From Exiguobacterium oxidotolerans JCM 12280 (GTDB lineage: Bacteria > Bacillota > Bacilli > Exiguobacteriales > Exiguobacteriaceae): a DNA stretch of 64,000 bases. The stretch lies in NCBI RefSeq assembly GCF_000702625.1, contig NZ_JNIS01000001.1:3014685-3078684 (forward strand). The letters are read 5' to 3'. Numbering within the stretch: the stretch's first letter is position 1; every line of letters starts with the position of its first letter. Of this stretch, positions 61,987 through 64,000 are shown one piece after another. The position numbers and the translations under genes were made by a program. The notes under the pieces were generated by a model. It was not told the origin of the DNA. It made no database searches and saw only the letters and a program-made list of their open reading frames with translations.

Positions 61987-62874
61987 ATGAAAGGTCGTCA
62001 TTTGAAACTGATGCGTCTGCTCAATCGGCAAGAGCTGTTGACGGCGCGGGAACTCGCGGAAGCCTGCGGCGTCTCGTTACGGACGATTCAACGGGATGTA
62101 CTGGAGCTTGAAGCAAACGGCTATCCGATTTACAGCGAACGTGGACCGGCCGGCGGCTACCGGGTCTTACCAAATCGTCTGTTGCCCCCACTTGCCTTAC
62201 GGGAACAGGAAGCGATCACTTTATTTTTAATGCTCGACTGGGTCGGTCAAATTCCCGATCTGCCGTTTGGTCCGTTACGGGGGGATCTTGCTGAATGGTA
62301 TCTCCATGAACTGCCGCCGGATCTTGAAGCAAAGATGGACCGCCTGAAGGGACGGGTCCGTTTTGCCCGACCTGATACCCCACCATCCCCGTTGACGCGA
62401 GATGTGTTGCGATTGTTGGAAGCGGAAGTCAAAGGGGAAATCACTTACCGGACGACAAACGGACGACGGGCGATTTTGATTGATCCGATCGGTTTAACGT
62501 TTGACCGCAATCGCTGGTATCTGCTCGCCGAGACAGAACGGGGACTGCGGCAGTACCGGGTCGATCGAATCGATCAGGTCGTACAGACGACCATCCCGTC
62601 CGGATTGATGACGTTCGAGGAGGCAGAACGTCAGGGGAAGTCAGGTGAGCAGGTGACGGTCCGACTGGAAGTTTCGTCACTCGGGGAACGGTTGCTTGAA
62701 GGGATTTTACCGCTGAACGCACAACGGACGTGGTCCGTTCCGGTGGCGGAGTTACCGTTTCTCGGACGCCAGTTGTTTGGACTGGGCGAAAACGTTCAGG
62801 TCCTTGAACCGTCATCACTAAAGGAAGATATCCTGAAGCAGGCAAGAGCGTTGCTCGCGTCCTATGATGTCTGA
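61987..62874 (+). CDS. WYL-domain transcriptional regulator (YafY type)
   Basis: A 295-residue regulator. The N-terminal HTH_11 winged helix is LMRLLNRQELLTARELAEACGVSLRTIQRDVLELEANG, followed by the wing ERGPAGGYRV; the WYL domain (about residues 145-205) has ITYRTTNGRRAILIDPIGLTF and RWYLLAETERGLRQYRVDRI; a C-terminal extension follows. WYL domains sense nucleotides or nucleic acid in related proteins. It starts behind AGAGGGGA, divergent from the RibD-like gene. Confidence 0.88.
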   Translation: MKGRHLKLMRLLNRQELLTARELAEACGVSLRTIQRDVLELEANGYPIYSERGPAGGYRVLPNRLLPPLALREQEAITLFLMLDWVGQIPDLPFGPLRGDLAEWYLHELPPDLEAKMDRLKGRVRFARPDTPPSPLTRDVLRLLEAEVKGEITYRTTNGRRAILIDPIGLTFDRNRWYLLAETERGLRQYRVDRIDQVVQTTIPSGLMTFEEAERQGKSGEQVTVRLEVSSLGERLLEGILPLNAQRTWSVPVAELPFLGRQLFGLGENVQVLEPSSLKEDILKQARALLASYDV

Positions 62875-62956
62875 AAAAGGGGTGATTCTCCTATGCCAGT
62901 AAGAAATTATGGTACGATAAAACTAGAGAAAAGTGAAAGAATGGAAGTGATTTTCT

Positions 62957-64000
62957 ATGGAAACGTTATCATTGATTTTATTGTTACTGGCCTTAATTTT
63001 GTTGACGAACGTCATCGGACATTACATCCGTTTTATTCCGACGGCCCTGATTCAAATCATCGTCGGGACGCTCGTTGCCTTATCAATTAAGGAGCTATCG
63101 ATTGAAGTCGAATCGGAATGGTTTTTACTGTTGTTCATCGCTCCTTTACTGTACAACGACAGCTCGCATTTTCCGCGGGAACAACTGTGGAAGATGCGCG
63201 GGGCGATCCTCGGCAACGCCATCGTGCTCGTCTTATTGACGACCGTGATCGGCGGATACTTCATCCACTGGATGTTGCCGGTCATTCCGCTCGCTGCCGC
63301 CTTTGCGTTAGCCGCGATTTTATCGCCGACTGACCCGGTCGCGGTCAACGGGATCGCAAAACGCGTCCGGCTTCCGGAACCGATTTTAAATCTTGTCCGG
63401 GGAGAATCGTTGATTAACGATGCGTCGGGACTCGTCGCCTTTAGTTATGCCGTCACCGCCGTCATGACAGGCTATTTCTCTTTACGTGAAGCTTCGTTTG
63501 AATTCGTTTATATGTTTGCTGTCGGTGCCGTCGTCGGCCTTGTCATCATCGTCGTGATGAACTGGCTGAAGATCCGGCTCCGCCGGGCGGGAATCGATGA
63601 CGTCGTCTTTTATGCACTTTTGCAAATCTTGACACCGTTCATCATCTTCTTCATCTCAGAGGAATTGCTTCATGCGTCGGGCGTCATTGCTGTCGTCGCC
63701 GGTGGTTTACTCCATGCCTTGATTAAGGAACGGACGGAAACGTTCTTTGCACAGGAACAAGTCTTGACAGATAACATTTGGACGATGATTGCCTACATCT
63801 TGAACGGGGTCATTTTCTTATTGCTTGGTTTGACATTGCCCGGAGCGACGCAGGCCATCTTCATTGATGACGCCATCAACAACTGGCGGTTACTCGGGTA
63901 CGTCAGCTTAATCGGTCTTGTCATCCTCGGGATCCGCTTAGTCTGGACACTGTTCTTTAATTGGTTTGATCATCGCTTTCTTCGTAAGGATGAGCAGCGG
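62957..64000 (+). CDS. Na+/H+ antiporter, CPA1 family (cut at the window end)
   Basis: The first 348 codons of a cation:proton antiporter that runs off the right edge. Motifs: LAAILSPTDPVAVNGIAKRV (ion site), GESLINDASGLVAFSYAV, and SGVIAVVAGGLLHAL. At least ten membrane segments are visible. It starts METLSLILLLLALILL with GGAAGTGA six bases upstream. The spacing of motifs resembles the longer NhaP/NHE-type proteins with a cytoplasmic C-terminus, so perhaps a third of the gene is missing. It differs clearly from the shorter antiporter at 15082. Confidence 0.9.
   Translation, partial: METLSLILLLLALILLTNVIGHYIRFIPTALIQIIVGTLVALSIKELSIEVESEWFLLLFIAPLLYNDSSHFPREQLWKMRGAILGNAIVLVLLTTVIGGYFIHWMLPVIPLAAAFALAAILSPTDPVAVNGIAKRVRLPEPILNLVRGESLINDASGLVAFSYAVTAVMTGYFSLREASFEFVYMFAVGAVVGLVIIVVMNWLKIRLRRAGIDDVVFYALLQILTPFIIFFISEELLHASGVIAVVAGGLLHALIKERTETFFAQEQVLTDNIWTMIAYILNGVIFLLLGLTLPGATQAIFIDDAINNWRLLGYVSLIGLVILGIRLVWTLFFNWFDHRFLRKDEQR

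Overview
The window reads as chromosome of a low-to-mid GC Gram-positive bacterium of the Bacillales, most likely Exiguobacterium or a close relative. The reasons are strong AGGAGG-type ribosome-binding sites, frequent GTG and TTG starts, single-membrane lipoprotein and sensor architectures, and protein sequences that look like those of this genus (an impression, since no search could be run). No rRNA, tRNA, CRISPR array, replication origin or intact transposase gene was seen.

Positions 1-30,860 are mostly ordinary housekeeping and accessory genes in short units, often paired with their own regulator. They include several GNAT acetyltransferases; an arsenite-resistance unit (arsR, arsB, coenzyme A-disulfide reductase/rhodanese) with two matching operators; a secreted alkaline phosphatase behind a Pho-box-like repeat; an XRE/membrane-protein pair; two MFS exporters with their repressors; a Na+/H+ antiporter; a beta-glucoside PTS and 6-phospho-beta-glucosidase unit under a GntR repressor; a PadR/DUF2812 pair; two membrane-bound c-di-GMP enzymes; and small membrane proteins. 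Two intergenic repeat elements (about 4.55-4.82 kb and 23.87-24.18 kb) each sit between two copies of the local terminator hairpin. A shorter relative may lie at 28.74 kb.

Positions 30,900-56,650 are a lineage-specific island of tandem ABC-exporter modules, all on the minus strand. Each full module is a LolD/MacB-type ATPase overlapping by 8 bases a ~1,070-1,230-residue FtsX-type permease. There are three intact ATPases, one internally deleted ATPase, five full permeases, one permease truncated next to an IS30-type remnant, and a promoter-plus-tail remnant of a further module. ATPases, promoters and permease N-termini are almost identical between copies, while the large extracytoplasmic domain (about residues 110-380) and the C-terminal tail vary. 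The island also holds a non-autonomous IS200/IS605-type element and a three-gene XRE - ImmA/IrrE protease - PIN-domain unit (50.4-52.1 kb) that looks like a toxin-antitoxin or defence/stress module.

Positions 56,900-64,000 return to ordinary genes: HAD phosphatase, GNAT, nitrilase-like hydrolase, MFS transporter, zinc-type oxidoreductase, RibD/DHFR-like reductase, WYL-domain regulator, and a Na+/H+ antiporter that runs off the right edge.
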